33,981 nt of DNA from an uncultured Methanobrevibacter sp. (GTDB lineage: Archaea; Methanobacteriota; Methanobacteria; Methanobacteriales; Methanobacteriaceae), in NCBI RefSeq assembly GCF_946408925.1, contig NZ_CAMJUE010000017.1, positions 1-33,981 of the forward strand, in the 5' to 3' direction. The position numbers and the translations under genes are program-made. How positions within the stretch are numbered: position 1 is the first letter of the stretch; each line of letters opens with the position of its first letter. The notes under the pieces were generated by a model, which ran no database searches, was not told the DNA's origin, and worked only from the letters and a program-made list of their open reading frames with translations. Shown piece after piece: positions 33,976 through 33,981 of the stretch.

Positions 33976-33981
33976 ATATGA

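Overview
The window reads as a chromosomal segment of an AT-rich methanogenic archaeon of the Methanobacteriales, most likely a Methanobrevibacter-like species. The sequence evidence is archaeal aIF5A and aRF1, pyruvoyl-dependent arginine decarboxylase, an MtrA corrinoid protein, a fused inositol-phosphatase/NAD kinase, a UPF0146 protein, TATA-box promoters, and GGTGAT/GGAGG-type Shine-Dalgarno sites with some TTG and GTG starts. The species name is inference; no rRNA is present.

Layout. 0-2.6 kb: a winged-helix regulator, then a polyamine/hypusine block (agmatinase and aIF5A on the minus strand, divergent from arginine decarboxylase). 2.6-8.5 kb: plus-strand genes for NADP phosphatase/NAD kinase, a Mur-ligase-like protein that is probably the F430 synthase CfbE, hydroxymethylbilane synthase HemC, a Gfo/Idh/MocA oxidoreductase and a PyrE-like HTH regulator, closed by a hairpin terminator. 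8.5-14.6 kb: a KefB-type antiporter, a HIRAN protein and an ARPP-1 family protein, facing a convergent pair made of a HsdM-like methylase with lost catalytic motifs and a half-size HsdS, then a hypothetical gene. 14.6-18.9 kb: a regulatory-site-rich intergenic region, a TetR-YhgE/Pip operon, an MtrA paralogue without its membrane anchor, a hypothetical and a nitroreductase. 19-23.1 kb: a cupin, two TPR proteins, a thioesterase and a clearly decayed DUF6398-TPR pseudogene with three lesions. 23.1-28 kb: a diamine-acetyltransferase-like GNAT, glutamate dehydrogenase, a GC-richer patch holding two overlapping tiny ORFs, a small basic protein, aRF1 and a tRNA-dihydrouridine synthase. 28-34 kb: a protein with an apparent internal duplication, a zinc-ribbon membrane protein, RimI-like GNAT, UPF0146, a Ca2+-type P-ATPase, CobK, and two tandem tRNA-Ser(UGA) genes that differ only in the variable arm.

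How genes work together. Arginine decarboxylase and agmatinase give putrescine, the precursor for the hypusine-type modification of the neighbouring aIF5A. HemC, the CfbE candidate and CobK belong to tetrapyrrole routes (F430, corrinoid), and MtrA carries a corrinoid. The most unusual locus is the HIRAN/ARPP-1 pair meeting a motif-less HsdM plus half-HsdS with no HsdR: a candidate for a non-methylating, sequence-specific DNA-binding complex. No CRISPR array, insertion sequence, integrase or prophage was seen.
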